Source: Salvator merianae (lineage: Eukaryota > Chordata > Lepidosauria > Squamata > Teiidae). Taken from it: 64,000 nt of DNA. Of the stretch, positions 44,330 to 56,699 are shown one piece after another. A program made the translations under genes and the position numbers. The DNA lies in NCBI GenBank assembly GCA_003586115.2, contig QVOM02000025.1, positions 81,628,704-81,692,703 on the forward strand, written 5' to 3'. Below the pieces are notes generated by a model. The model saw only the letters and a list, made by a program, of their open reading frames with translations, was not told the DNA's origin and made no database searches. Position 1 is the stretch's first letter. Each line of letters begins with the position of its first letter.

Positions 44330-44580
44330 GTATTTATTAACGTTTTTATCCTACACTATACTCGAAGGCCTCAGGGCAGATTACAGCAATAAAAACAAAA
44401 TATAAAATGAACACACTAAAAACAGAAACAGAGCCTGAAAGTGGGGAGGGAAAGCTGTTTCTGTAGCCAAAGACCAGGATAAATAGGTGCATCTTCACTG
44501 AACTCCTGAACATGTACAGGGAACACCACCGGGGGGGGGGGGATATTCCATACTCTGGGGGACAGTTATTTGCCAATCTT
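44330..44580 (-). mobile_element. L2-like LINE 3' fragment
   Basis: Shares 'aataaaaacaaaatataaaatgaacacactaaaaacag(a/t)aacagagcctgaaag' and the later 'atattccatactctgggg' with the L2 piece at 6150-6500, in the same orientation. A G12 homopolymer (about 44530) lies inside. Confidence 0.6.
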
Positions 44581-45520
44581 TAGCAATGAATATAATTCTG
44601 CTTCAAGAGAAAAAATAAAATAAGATAGGAAGAGGCATCTGTCTTGTCCAGACACTAATATAGAAAACTAATGCTGACAGATTCCAGGTTTTTTTGGGTG
44701 GGTGAACATTTTACACAGACTTCCTGGTTTATTCGATCTGATCCCCCCAATCTTTCACCTTCTCTCTTCCTTCCCCCACTTTTCTGCATGCACACGTGGC
44801 ATGCACACATACACATACACACAGAGTCACTTTCACAGATATTCACACTTGGAAAAGTGATGCTTCACCTCAACCTGGCTGCAAGAAGTACGCTTCACAG
44901 ATTTTTCCCTGTTGCTAATTTGGAGATGTGGGTGAGAGAGAGCAGATGAGTAAGAGGAGATCAGTTCTTCACTCATTTAGCTATGACGGAAGAGTTCTTT
45001 GAGAAATGAACTTTGTTTTTGCAGGAGACCTAATAATCCTCCCTATGCACTGGAGATTACTTGGTATTTAGAGAGACACTCACATGCCCATTTTCAACTT
45101 GCGCCAAGTGTGTCCATAGGAGACAGGCTTCATTCTCTCTTTAATGGAAGAGAATAGGCCCATTCCAAGGCATTTAAATGCAGCTACAGAACTCCGCGGT
45201 CTGAGCTTTTCACCCTTTTAAACTCCTATGAATTGCCAGTTTTATTGTTTGCAATAAAACCTCTATGTTTGTTTGCAACGTTACTTTTTCTCTTTCTGCT
45301 CCAACGAATACAACCACAACCCTGTGTGCAAACCTTGACAGAACATGTTAAGTATGCCTCTGGTCACACTTTGACTTGCCAGGTGTCTGCAGGTGAGCAC
45401 CGAAATTGGCCCACCATCCATAAATCTAGGCTCAGCCACTGACAGCCTTAGGGCCAAACACTCATACTTCTAGTAAGCCCTCCAACACAGTAAGTCATTT
45501 CAAAGCAAATTGTAACACAA

Positions 45521-45582
45521 TAAAACATGACACAGAACAATCAAAACAATATAAAACATGACACAGAACAATCAAAACAATA
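45521..45582. repeat. Tandem duplication, 31-bp unit, two copies
   Basis: The 31-bp unit beginning TAAAACATGACACAGAACAA occurs twice without a difference. AT-rich, non-coding. Confidence 0.85.
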
Positions 45583-45784
45583 TAAAATACAAAGTAATTT
45601 TAAACCTGCAAAATATGTACAGTACAAGCTAAACTGTGGGGAGGAATTATGGGAAGAAGGGATGCAATATGATATACTAATGGAATATAATTATGCTATG
45701 CATGGGATTTTTAATTTCAATAAAGATTATTGTATTATTTAAAAAAATTATGAAAGTGCTATCCTTATATTCAGCAAATCTTAG

Positions 45785-46230
45785 TGGTTCTGGATCAAAT
45801 ATCCTCTAGTCTGGATCACAGCAAGGTCTAGACCAGAACAGTGCCATCTGCACAGGGATGGTATGTTACAACCCAGTCCCTGTGCAAGAGTCAAAGCTCG
45901 AATGGCCAGGAACTTAAGTTCCTTGCCTCAGAGCCCCTGGCAGACCCATTTCAGTGGTACACTTTGTTGTGTCGCTGAAATGGGTCCCCTAATAACATGG
46001 AACATGGAGTTGTGCACCTTTTGCAAGACTCTTTGATCCAGACCACGCCCCTGCTAGTCCACTAGTCCACTGGCGACCCAGATCAAGAGCCTCCTGATAT
46101 GGATCAGAGTCCATCTAGTGCAGATGGAGCATGCTAGAAGGAGCCTCTCATTAATGCACAGATAAAAAGAGGCCCTTAAGGGGACTATGGACTCCTCTAA
46201 TCCAGAATTAAGGTAAATGTAGAAAGGCCC
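45785..46230. mobile_element. C-type palindromic MITE, copy C4
   Basis: The right terminus is GGTAAATGTAGAAAGGCCC and the left is eroded. The centre has the hairpin GACCCATTTCAGTGG...CGCTGAAATGGGTCCCC (about 45943-45991). Outer inverted themes are 'ctggatca(c/a)...tctagaccag' and 'gagcctcctgatatggatcag', as in the copy at 12206-13001. Confidence 0.65.
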
Positions 46231-46259
46231 ACACAGCAGAGCTCTTGAAGCAGATCAAA

Positions 46260-46444
46260 GGGCAACTCCACACTGGCTGGTATACCAGACCAGCAAGCAT
46301 ACTAGATGCCTCCCTTCTGCATGCTTGTGCAGTCTAAGGGAAGACCCACCCGAGTCCTGCCTTAGAGGAAACCAACACGTGCGGAAAGGAGGCTCCTAGT
46401 ATGCTTGCTGGTCCCGTATATTACTGGTCAGTGTGGAATTGCCC
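46260..46444. mobile_element. D-type MITE, copy D2, AAA target duplication
   Basis: 185 bp with termini GGGCAACTCCACACTGGCTGG and GTCAGTGTGGAATTGCCC. AAA is duplicated at 46257-46259 and 46445-46447. The interior 'ttgtgcagtctaagggaagacc' is the uninterrupted version of the site where A9 entered D3. Confidence 0.82.
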
Positions 46445-46447
46445 AAA

Positions 46448-47214
46448 AGGTTCTGGCGTGTCAATGCAAAGTTTTACATCTGGGTAAGAAAAATGACAAT
46501 ATCCAATACAGAATGGGAGGGAATCTTGCTGAGCAGCAGCACATGTGAAAAGGATCTGGGTGTACTAGTAGATCACAGATTAAACATGAGTCAACAGTGT
46601 GATGCAGCTGCAAAAAAGGCAAACACCATCCTGGGGTGTATCAAGAGGAGCATAGAGTCTAGATCACGAGACGTAATTGTCCCACTTTACTCTTCCTTGG
46701 TCAGACCTCATCTGGAATATTGTGTCCAGTTCTGGGCACCCCAGTTTAAAAAAGACATTGACAAACTGGAACAAGTTCAGAGAAGGGCGACCAAAATGGT
46801 GAGTGGTCTGCAAACCATGTCCTACGAGGAACAGTTAAAGGACCTAGGAATGTTTAGCCTGCAGAAGAGGAGAACTGAGAGGAGATATGATAGCTGTTTT
46901 CAAGTATCTGAAGGGCTGTCACAGTGCAGAAGGATTGGCCCTATTCTCAGTTGCGCAAGAAGGAAGGACTAGAAACAATGGGATGAAAATTCAAGGGAGT
47001 AGATACAGGCTAGATATTAGGAAAAACTTTTTGACCGTGAGGGCAATCAGTCACTGGAACAGGTTACCACAGGAGGTGGTGGGCTCTCCTTCGTTGGAGG
47101 TCTTCAAGGAGAGGCTGGACAGATATCTGTCTGGGATGCTCTAGTGAATCCTGTATTGAGCAGGGGGTTGGACTCGATAACCCTGGAGGTCCCTTCCAAC
47201 TCTATGATTCTATG
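46448..47214 (+). mobile_element. CR1 LINE, 3' part of ORF2 and 3' end
   Basis: Translation gives the conserved C-terminal part of CR1 ORF2: a LGVLVDHRLNMSQQCDAAAK segment, 'PLYSSLVRPHLEYCVQFWAP', 'DIDKLEQVQRRATKMV' and 'QKRRTERRYDSCFQ'. A second frame after a shift gives 'RNFLTVRAISHWNRLPQEVV' and 'FKERLDRYL'. It ends in TCCCTTCCAACTCTATGATTC TATG, the hallmark CR1 3' terminus. 5' truncated with one frameshift near 46900, so inactive. It abuts MITE D2. Confidence 0.92.
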
Positions 47215-47429
47215 TGCAATTCCAGTCAGGGCTACCAATTGAAATTATAGGCTCCCTGACAAATTTTGATTCCACCTCCATTGAGAGATGAGCTTGAAAA
47301 ATTTTCTAACTGTACCCCCTCCAATAGAGCCCCCTAAGATCACAGCTCCCGTTGATACGTGCCCCCCCCAATCGCTCTACATGGGGAGACCTGCTTCCAA
47401 CGTAACCTATCCCATGCTTCTTCCTTATT

Positions 47430-47725
47430 CATTAATTTAAAACATTTCTATAACACTTCATTTCCAAATCCCAAACCAGTTTACAATATCACTTAAAAAC
47501 AAAATTAAAATTAGTTAGAAGCAGCAAAATAGGAAAACAGTATTAAAAAATGAGTGGGGATCAGGAAAGAGATACTCATTCACACTGGGAATGTCTGGAT
47601 GAACAAGTAAGTTTTCAACAGGTGCCTAAATGATATAATAGAGATGTTATGAATATTGGAAGGGAGAATGTCCCAGAGTATAGGCACCATCACAGAAAAG
47701 AGACACTAAAATATGCTATTCGAGG
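47430..47725 (-). mobile_element. L2-like LINE/SINE fragment
   Basis: On the plus strand 'aaatcccaaaccagtttacaata' and 'aagttttcaacaggtgcctaaatgatataatagagatg...gggagaatgtcccagagtataggcaccatcac' resemble the reverse complement of L2-like 3' ends. Tentative. Confidence 0.45.
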
Positions 47726-47739
47726 TCACTGCAAGATGA

Positions 47740-48075
47740 CATAAGAACATAAGAGGAGCCCTGCTGGATCAGGCCACAGCCCATCTAGTCCAGCATCCTA
47801 TTTCCACCAGCAATCTACCAATTGCTTCTGGGCATCTCAAGCAGAAGACAAAGGCAAAACCCTCACCTGCTCTCAACAAATGTAGGGACAAATGCCCTTT
47901 AGAGGCATCTGCCTGTCTCTCCAACCTAAAGACAGTAGGTAGGCATCCTTTCTAGTAGCTGTTGATACACCTGACCTCCATGAATTTGTCTAATCCTTTC
48001 TTCAAACTATCCCAGCTGGTTGCTGTTGCTACCACTTCTGATAGCAAATTCCATAGTCTAATGACCTCTGAGTAA
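47740..48075 (-). mobile_element. CR1-type LINE 3' end
   Basis: Starts ACATAAGAGGAGCCCTGCTGGATCAGGCC and continues through 'catctagtccagcatcctatttc', 'attgcttctgggcatctcaagcag', 'tccatgaatttgtctaatcc' and 'gttgctgttgctaccacttctgatagcaaattccatagtc'. Inverse of the copy at 36725; same orientation as 50143 and 61690. Confidence 0.85.
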
Positions 48076-48910
48076 GCAAATGCTTCCCTCTGTAGAGCCG
48101 GTGCAGGGGTTGTCCCAGAACAACCTTCCAAACGTGGAAAGCTTGTTCCAGGACAAAACGAGTGGTCCAATGACTCAACTGGTCCTGTTGAACTGGGCCA
48201 GCAAGGTAAAAGTGGAAACACTCTTGGTATCCTACAGTCATTTAAGTCTTCAAGGTTCATCAAGTACAATTAGGCTGAGGCTAACTCAAAAGAATTCGAG
48301 GGAGTCACCAGGTTGGCCAAGGAAGGGTTCCGCAAATTGCACGTGACATGTTTTGCTATTTTTAAATAATTTTAAATTTAATTTCTTCAACCAGATCTGC
48401 AGTATTTTAGTGTTAAATAAAAAGAAAAGATTCAGATTTTTTTTGGTGCAACGCCTCTTACCATGTTGAACCTTCCTTACTGTTCAGCAATCAAACGGTT
48501 AAGCCCAAATGTTTGTGTTCCTACAGACGAGTATATTTCAGGGATACCTTGTTTTTTACTTGATGTCAACAGAGTCTTTCCTCTGCAACTTCTCCTCAAC
48601 AGTTTTTACATATGCATAATCTCTAATTACGGTGATGATTGCTTTATTGGTGAAAAGATAAGGGTGGGGGAAATGACATTTAACAGCTGCTTGAACTTTA
48701 TGGCCTCTAACCCACCTCCTCCCTGCAGTCACTAATACTAGGGATGTAAACCAAACCTCATTCATGTTAATTTTCTTCCCACCACCCACATGGATTCATG
48801 TATTTTTTGGTTTTACTGCCGAATTTTCATTCAACAGAAACAAAACAAAAAAAAAATTGTTTCTCCTCCTTTTTAGGTTTCTCGCATACTTTCACTTACC
48901 TAACATACTA

Positions 48911-49372
48911 AGGCTGTATCCACACAGCCTGTAAAACCTGGGAATATCCTGACACCATGCTGGGATTGCCACACATATCTGTGGCAATCCCAACATAATA
49001 TCGGGATATAGAGGCAAAATCCCAGGATATCTCTATGTTGGAATAAAGAATTCTAAACCTGGCTTTTACCACATAACGATATAACTTACTGTGTCTGGCA
49101 CATGCTTCTGGGTTTTTTCCTGATGAAAAGATCACTGCGGAAGAGTGGGGCTGGAACCCAGATGAGAAATATTCACTGTGCAAGTGCAGGGGCAGGCACT
49201 TGTGCAGTTCTGGGTATTTTGCCATCAGAAACATTCCAGGGACAAGAACCAGAATATTAAGGGCCCGGGCTTACTGCAGATATGGCCCTGTCATCTGGCA
49301 GGGACGGTGACGAGCAATTGCGGGATGTAAACAAGATCTCGCATTTTTCTCTTGCAGTCTGGAGGCAGCTTA
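48911..49372. mobile_element. F-type dispersed repeat, copy F2
   Basis: Co-linear with F1 next to exon 3. Carries the GGGATTGCCACACATATCTGTGGCAATCCC hairpin (about 48961-48990), a CGGGATAT...ATATC inverted pair, and 'gttctgggtattttgccatcagaaacattccaggga'. Ends in TCTGGAGGCAGCTT. The left edge is AAGGCTGTATCCACACAGCC. Confidence 0.65.
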
Positions 49373-50085
49373 AGACAAACTCCAACTCTACCGTCTATTC
49401 CTAAGAACAGCAGAAGTTCTGAAGAACTTCCACTGTGATACACTCCAAGAAGTTAATGAAGTAAAAGGTTGTGCAATGACTTGTGATTTCAGTGTCTTTA
49501 GCTAAATGTCACCTAACATCTACAGGCCTCTAAATCCTGCCCTCTCCACCTTATAAAGATGAGATTATTTGCCAGGGTCCCAGAATTCTCACTTAATGTC
49601 TTGCTGGGAGGAAGGAAATGCATAACAGAGGAAACACAGAAGGAGGGATTGTTGGTTAAACCTCTTTTAATTCAGACACTGTCACTCGATTTCTCACTTG
49701 CTAATTTACACTATTTTTGTACCATTTTTCATCCAGCACGAAGTCTTGAAGGAGTTGACAGCAATACCAGCACAGAAAGGATAAAACAACTTTAAAATTT
49801 TATCCGAGCAATTATTGAAAACGATATTAAAAACTTAGTGAGTCTGGAAAAGCAAGAACATTTGCTCAAAGCCTCTCTATTAAAAGCATTATATGTTTCT
49901 TTCTCTAAATATACCAATCTGTATGCATTTAAACACTGGGGAAACACCATACTTTTCAAAAAGAAAATGGTGCCTTGATGCCTTGATACACAAAAATATG
50001 TTAATGAAGAAACAGCCTTTAATTCCAACACAGCATAGCAATGTTACCAGCCTCCACCAAACAGCTAATCAGTTCTTAAAGCATG

Positions 50086-50142
50086 GGAGAACTTTATTCT
50101 ATTTATTCTATTTACGTCACTTATATCCCGCCTTTCCTTCAA
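50086..50142 (-). mobile_element. L2-related 3' tail fragment
   Basis: 'ttattctatttattctatttacgtcacttatatcccgcctttccttcaa' is the reverse complement of the typical 'aaaggcgggatataaatgacgtaaataaataa' 3' end. It borders the CR1 element directly. Confidence 0.5.
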
Positions 50143-53100
50143 GGAACATAAGAACATAAGAACATAAGAGGAACCCTGCTAGACCAGGCCACAGCCCATC
50201 TAGTCAGCATCCTGTTTCACACAGTGGCCCACTAATTGCTTCTGGGCATTCTCAAGCAGAAGATAAAGGCAAAACCTTCATCTGCTCTCAGATCTCTGCA
50301 AATGGTCTTTAGAGGCATCCTGCCTGCCTCTTCAACCTGGAGGAGGTATCTAAGCATCCATTCCAGTAGACACTGATATACCTCTCCTCACCTCTTCTTA
50401 AAGTTATCCAGGCTGGTTGCTGTCACCACCTCTTCTGGTAGTAAATTCCATAGACTGAGGACTTTCTGAGTGAAAAAATATTTCCCCTTGTCCTGCCCAT
50501 CAGCTTTATAGAGCTCCCCCAGTTCCAGTGTTGGATAACAGAGAAAAGAATTTTTCTCTATCCACCTTTTCCACACCATTTTATATACTTCAATATGGTC
50601 ACCTCTTAAATGCCATCTTTCAGGGTTGAAGATGGCTAGACCCTGTTGCCCTCTTCTGAATTTTTTCCAGCTCCACAATATCCTTTCTGAGATGTGGTGG
50701 CCAGAACTCTATTTCAAGTGTAGCTTCACCGTAAGTTTATAACAAGGCACAATGATGCATGCTGACTTACTTTCTATTCCCTTCCCAACTACCCCTAGCG
50801 TTGAATTTGGTTTTTTCCACTGTTGCTGCGCACTGGATAGACACCTTCATTGAGTTGTCCACAAGAACCCCAAAATCCTTTTCCTGATACGTCACAGAAA
50901 ACTCAGATATAACTGAGATTCTCTGCCCTAAAGTGCATCACTTTACACTTACTAAGACTGAAGCACATATGCTACTTGGTTGCCCCCCCCCCCACACACA
51001 CACACGCGCACGCAATGTCAAGAGATCTCTCTGGAGCTCTTCACAATCTCATTCAGTTTTTATTGCCCTGAATAATTAGTGATATCTGCAAACTTTATTA
51101 CCTCACTGCTTACCCCTAGACCATTTATGAATAACTTAAAAAGCAATACTGAGCCTTGGGGGAACCCCACTTTTGACATCTCTCCACTCAGAGAATTGTC
51201 CATTTATTACTGTTTCCTCTCCAACCCAGTTGCCAATCCAGGACTAAACCTGTCCTCTTCTTCCATGACTGATTACTTTAATTCAGGAGCCTTTGATGAG
51301 GGACTTGATTAAAAGACTTCTGAAAGTACAGAAGGAGAATGCCAGTTGGATTTCCTTTATTCATATGCATGCTGACACTCTCAAAGAATTCTAACAAGTT
51401 AGTACGGCATGATTTACCTTTGCAAAAGCCAGGCTGATTTGCCTTCAGCAATGCTTGCTTCTCGATGTCAGTACTAATTTTATCTTTAATGATGGTTTCC
51501 ATCACTTTACCTGGAACTGATGTTAAGTTGATTGCTCTGTAATTTCCTGGAACACCCCTGGATTCTTTTTTGAAGGTTGTTGTTGCATTTGCTACCTTCC
51601 AGTTTATTTTGGCTAGAACATCAGCAATTTCACATTTGAGTTCTTTAACAACTCTCGGATGAATGCCATCTTTCCCAGTGATTTGTTAGCATTTAGTTTG
51701 TCAAAACACGTGAGGACCTCCTCTGTGGTTAGCTCTATCCAATGTAATTCTTCTGACCGCCCCCCCAAAAAAGAATAAGCTCAGCTGCAGGCATATGTCC
51801 TCTGTCTTCCTCAGTGAAAATGGAGGCAAAGAATTAATTTAGTCACTCTGCAATTTCCATGTCCTCCCTAATCATACCTTTCTGTCTGTTGTCATCTAAT
51901 GGTCCAACTGCTTTCCTGGTTGGATTCTTACTTCTGATGTACTTACAGAAGTTCTTACTATCTCTTTTAATGTTTTTAGAAATGCGCTCCTCAAAATCCC
52001 TCTTAGCATTTTTGATTGTTGCCTTGCATTTGTTCTGCCAGAATTTATGTTCCTTCCTGTTCTCCTCATTCGGGTGAGCCTTCTATTTTCTAAATGAGCT
52101 TTTCTTGCTTTTAATGACTTCCCAGAGGGAACTGACTTCACTTGTTCATCATGCTGGTGTCCACTCAGGCTTGACAGTACCATTTCTTTTTTTTAGAGAT
52201 CCTGAGTATCCATTATTGGATTTGTAAATAGTCTCCATGCATATCAAAGTGATTGGACTCTTCCAGCTTTCCCTTTTGATTTCGTTTTTACTAGTTTCCT
52301 CATTTTGGGGAAGTTTCCTTTTTGAAAGTATAAAGTGTTAGATTTTATTGACAACTTACTGCCTGTATTTACTTTGAAGTCACTGTTCCCTACTGGATCA
52401 GCCACAACGGTGTCTTCTACCAGATCCTGAGCATTACTTAGGAGCAAGTCCAGGATCCCACTTCCCCTGGTTGGTTCCACAACCATCTGCTCTAGGGGAC
52501 AATCGTAGAGCATGCCTAGTGCTGAGCTGAACAAGAGCTGATCCAGCCTATGTTAGGGAAATCAGAGTCCCCAGTTATAACTACCCTTACCTGTTTGGAT
52601 GCCTCCTGGACCTCATCTTCCAAATGCCAATCTCCTTCGGGAATTTGACGAGGAGGGCAATAGCATGTTCCTAATATTACACTGCCGTTTTGGCTTAGTA
52701 TTCTGACCCACAATGATTCTATGGGTCTGATTCCCTAGATATTCTAGTTCATAATATGCTATCTCTTCTTTAATGTAAAAGGCTCCACCACCTCCAATTT
52801 GCCCCTTCCTGTTCTTCCTGTACAGTTTGTAACCTGGGATAACCGTATCCTATTAATTTTCATCGGTCCACCAGGTTTCAGTTATGCAACTAATATCATT
52901 TTTATCCATCACAAAGCACTCCTGCTCCCTTATTTTGGCTTGGTGGCTTCTGGCATTTGCATACTGACGTTTGTATGCACTCCTCTGGTGCAAGCTCAGT
53001 TCTGTAAGACCAGGTGAATTCTTAGACTGCTTCTTCTGCTTGAATATTACTGGCTAGTTCCCCACTCAACTCAGTACTATGTGTATAATTCCAAGCCTCC

Positions 53101-54460
53101 TCACTCAGATGTACACTTTCCCAAACCAGATGCTGCCCAGCTCCTATCAGCTTTTTTACAGGGAACAGTTTAAAAGCTGCACTGCAACCTTTTTAATGCT
53201 AAGTGCCAATGGTCTGGTTTCATCTTGGTTCTCAACCCATCCCTTTTGTGCAGGTTTGGCTTCTCCCAAAATATTCTCCAATTTAGACCCTTCCTCTCAA
53301 CATCACTGCCCTATCCACACATTGAGGCTTCTGAGCTCCACATCTAGCCAGACCTGCATATGGAACAAATAGCATTTCTGAGAATGCAACCTTGGAGGTC
53401 CTGGACTTCAATCTTTTACCTAACAACCTAAACTGGGCTTCCAGGACCCCATACTTAGCTTTCCCAATGCCACTGGTATCACCATAAATTGTGACCACTG
53501 GTTTTCTCCAGCACTGTCTACCCACCTATCTAGACATCATATGGTGTCTTCAATCTTTATATCTGGCAGGCAAATCATCATGCGGTCAACACATCTATCA
53601 CAAACCCATCTCTTTATATTTCTAATAATTGAAGTCCCCCCTCTCACCACCCACGGAAGAGTATCCTCAGTGCAAGAGAATATAGGCACAATCTCTAAGG
53701 AAGAAGTCCAAACTTAGAGTGCCTGTCCCTCTTCCTCAGCCTTATGTCCTCCCTGCCTCAGACCTCCAATCTCCAAGGCAGCTGGAGGGTTATCTACCAT
53801 GGAATGGGATGCTCCTACTGCATCTCTGAAGGCCTCATCCTTATGCCTCTCTCTCTCTCTTCTTTTCCAAGTCAACTACTTTGGGCTCAAAGGAAAAAGC
53901 CTGTTCCCTGAGATCCAGGAGTTCATTTCATCAAATACACACCCAGCAGGGAGATAATCATACTAGTCATACCAGATGCAAAACACTGGAAAGCCCCCCC
54001 TGCCCCCGCTATCTACCTTCATTAAATTACGTGTCTTATTTTTCGTTAACATTTAATTTATTTAACTTTTTTAAAAAATATTTTTGTTACAATTTAAATT
54101 GTTTTTATTTTTTTTAAAACTTGTTTAAATTATTTTATTTTTACTTTTTGTGACTATATATGTTCGTGCTGTCTAGCATGTGTGCCATTCGGAATCAGCA
54201 GCAACTGCAAGTCCCTCCTCCCTTAGACCATGTGCTCAGGCTAGCCTAGAAACCAGCCTACATCTAGCAGCTAAACCAGCCACACACCAAATGCTCAGTG
54301 AACTCTCCAAAGTCTAGAAGATCAACCCCACAAACCTACCTTGCAGTTATTCCTCCAAATTCCTCTGCCAAACTCTTGTTACCTTTCCTTTGGTTTGGTC
54401 TCAGGAGAGCAGTCTTTTTCCTCTCAAATAAACACTCAAGCTGAACACAAAGGAATGACC
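50143..54460 (-). mobile_element. Nearly complete CR1-like LINE, inactive
   Basis: About 4.3 kb in minus-strand order. The 5' part (to about 54460) leads into ORF1 remnants with a 'TIYGDTSGIGKAKYGVLEAQFRLLGKRLK' type segment at about 53400-53490, resembling the esterase (SGNH) domain of CR1 ORF1. Next is an APE-type endonuclease (VRILSQNGSVILGTCYCPPR at about 52650-52710; SGILDLLLSNAQDLVEDT at about 52420-52470). Then 'KAHLENRRLTRMRRTGRNIN' (about 52050-52110) and reverse transcriptase (ANQPGFCKGKSCRTNLLEFF near 51385-51445; LLYFQKSFNQVPHQRLL to 51281). The 3' end carries three tandem TTATGTTC octamers (GAACATAAGAACATAAGAAC on the plus strand at 50143), typical of CR1. Frames are broken throughout. 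Confidence 0.85.
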
Positions 54461-54466
54461 ACCATT

Positions 54467-54645
54467 TTCTGCCCCTGCCCTCATTTTATCCTCATCACAA
54501 CCCCATGAGATAGATTAGCTGAGAGACCATGACTGACCCAAGGCCATTCAGGAAACTTTCATGGCTGAGTGGGGGATTCAAACCCAGAACTGCTAGATTC
54601 TAGCCTGGTGCTCTAGCCACTACACTACATTGGCTCTGCACAGCA
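54467..54645 (-). mobile_element. tRNA-derived SINE (MIR/CORE-like)
   Basis: On the minus strand: AGAGCCAATGTAGTGTAGTGG (A-box region), then 'gggtttgaatcccccactc' (B-box region), then the body 'ggccttgggtcagtcatggtctctcagcta...atctcatggggttgtgatgaggataaaatgaggg'. The two RNA polymerase III promoter-like boxes are spaced as in a tRNA. Related to the split SINE at 290-900. Confidence 0.8.
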
Positions 54646-55852
54646 CTGTGAAGAACACAAAAACCCTTGGATGCCCCCACATCCTTTACCAAGTTCTTTG
54701 GAGAGGGAAGTTGATGAGCTTACATTACAGCCTCAAAGTACCAAATACTCATTCGAAATTTAGCTCTTTTTTTCAGTATCTCCTTATTCACTAGCAGAGA
54801 GTGAACCAAATCTGAGAATAAAACACTTTTTAAAAAATCTGGAGAATGCCAGTTTGGTGAAGATTAATTCTAAACTGTAAGAAAGGCAATATATACATTT
54901 TAGTCCACAATTTCTCATCAGACTTGTTTGTCCTTAATCCCAATCATCAGAGAAGTTAAGGATTTAAAGACTTTTGGATTAAGTACACCACACAGGAAGA
55001 ATTTTGACTTTCGTACTCTGGCATCAGTTTGTCCCTTATGAGAGGCCCCAAATTCATGCTCATATTTTGCTTATATTAACATGGCACCATCGGTGTTATA
55101 TGGGCTAAGTGATCCCAGCATTCAACAACTTTAATTTCCTCACTTAAGGTACGTTCACACACATATTTTTGGATGCCCCCAGGGTGTTTTGGAGACCCTA
55201 AGGACATACATAAAATTAAAATTTCTGTCCCTTCCACAGAAATAAAAGTTCTCAAGGTGAGAGTCCTGTTTGGGACAAATGGGGTAGAAAGCTATAGAGG
55301 GTCCTGTAGCCAATGAAAATGGCAGCTGGGGGCAGACCAATCAGGGACCCAGAAATCTGCCCCCCGACATCCAATGAATGGCAAGCTCTTGTTACTACAG
55401 AGGGGTTGCTATGCTTAGAGGAAAGGCAATGATGAGAAGACAAGCAAGGTAGGAGGGGCACTTCTTTTTTTCCTGTGTTCACAAATGGAGTGATCCTTTT
55501 GAAATAAACACCGCCCAAAAACCCTGTGTGATCACACCCTTAGTTTAAGACCCTGTCCTAAATACTCTAGTTTCTGAATCTCTGTGTTGGATACAAGATA
55601 TATAGAGAACATGTTTTTACCAGCCTTAGGATTTTCACACTGTGCCACTGCATCTGCCAATCATCTCCATACTCAGAACAGGAAAAATACAAAGAAAGTT
55701 TACTTTGCAACCTGTAGAAAGGAATTTGTTCTATTTCTGACCTACTGCCATCATGTCAGGGGTTATCATTTTGACTCTCAAAAGAAGGAATCCAAAATCT
55801 TCTGCTGTCTTGCTCTGCTAGATTCAAAAATGATAAGCTAACGACATGCCTC

Positions 55853-55874
55853 CATTCCATTCCATTCCATTCCT
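55853..55874. repeat. (CCATT)n microsatellite
   Basis: Four to five CCATT pentanucleotide units. Short and intronic. Confidence 0.85.
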
Positions 55875-56378
55875 TCTTCTTTTTTTTAAAGAAGAATTAC
55901 AGTTTAATCTTCTTGTGTGAACCTGGCAGACCATGAACACTAGCCCAGCTGGTTAGCATTTCATGTTTCTTCTGCTACTGGTAAGAATGTTGTAATTTCA
56001 GGAACAAGTTTTAATAGGCAGAAATGGGTAAAAGACTGGAGATGCTAATTTTAATTCTCCACTATGCTCCAAAGAAGGAAATACCAGAACAAAGCAGAGC
56101 CTAAAATACCAGCTGTGGGATAAAAAGGCATTGCTTATTACCAACTTAAATCCTAAAGGTGATGGACTTGTTCCTTTGGTTTTAATTCTCCACTATCAAA
56201 AATTCTTGAGGACTTCCTTGAGTAGGTGGTAACACAATTTTCATACCCTCATAATTTCTCAAACTTCCTCTCTCTTCTCTTGTTTTCTCAGGTACTTGGT
56301 AGCAGGGCTCAGTTTACAAACACAACTAAGTCTAGGCTTTGTACCTCAACTTCCATTATCCCTTCCCACTGTCTATGT

Positions 56379-56699
56379 CAGGGGTGGGCAAACTTTTCAG
56401 CTCAGGGGCCGAGTCAGGATCAGCGCGCCGGTGCGGGGCGACGTCAGCACGCCGGTGCAGGGGCGGGGCGACGTCAGAGTGGGGGCTGAGCGACGTCGGC
56501 GCAGGGGCGGGGCGACATCGGGGCGGGGCAACGTCAGCGCGGGGCGCCACCAGCGCAGGGCGGGGCAACATCAGCGCGCAGGCACAGGGCGGCACCAGCG
56601 CGCCGGCGTGTGGGCGGGGCGACAAGGGACCATCGCGGGCCGGTTTAGACGGCCAAACGGGCCGGATGTGGCCCGGGGGCCATAGTTTGCCCACCCCTG
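56379..56699. mobile_element. hAT-type MITE with 8-bp target duplication and GC-rich core
   Basis: Left end CAGGGGTGGGCAAACTTT and right end AGTTTGCCCACCCCTG are terminal inverted repeats. Flanks GTCTATGT (56371-56378) and GTCTATGC (56700-56707) form an 8-bp duplication with one change. The middle (56415-56635) is a tandem array of GGGGCGGGGCGACGTCAGCG-like units. This gives an isolated GC peak and open frames in several phases that are repeat artefacts, not genes. Confidence 0.88.

Noticed and set aside
50143..50172. Tandem ACATAAGA octamers considered as telomere-like repeat
   Set aside because: They coincide with the 3' end of a CR1-like LINE, where tandem octamers are a known feature.
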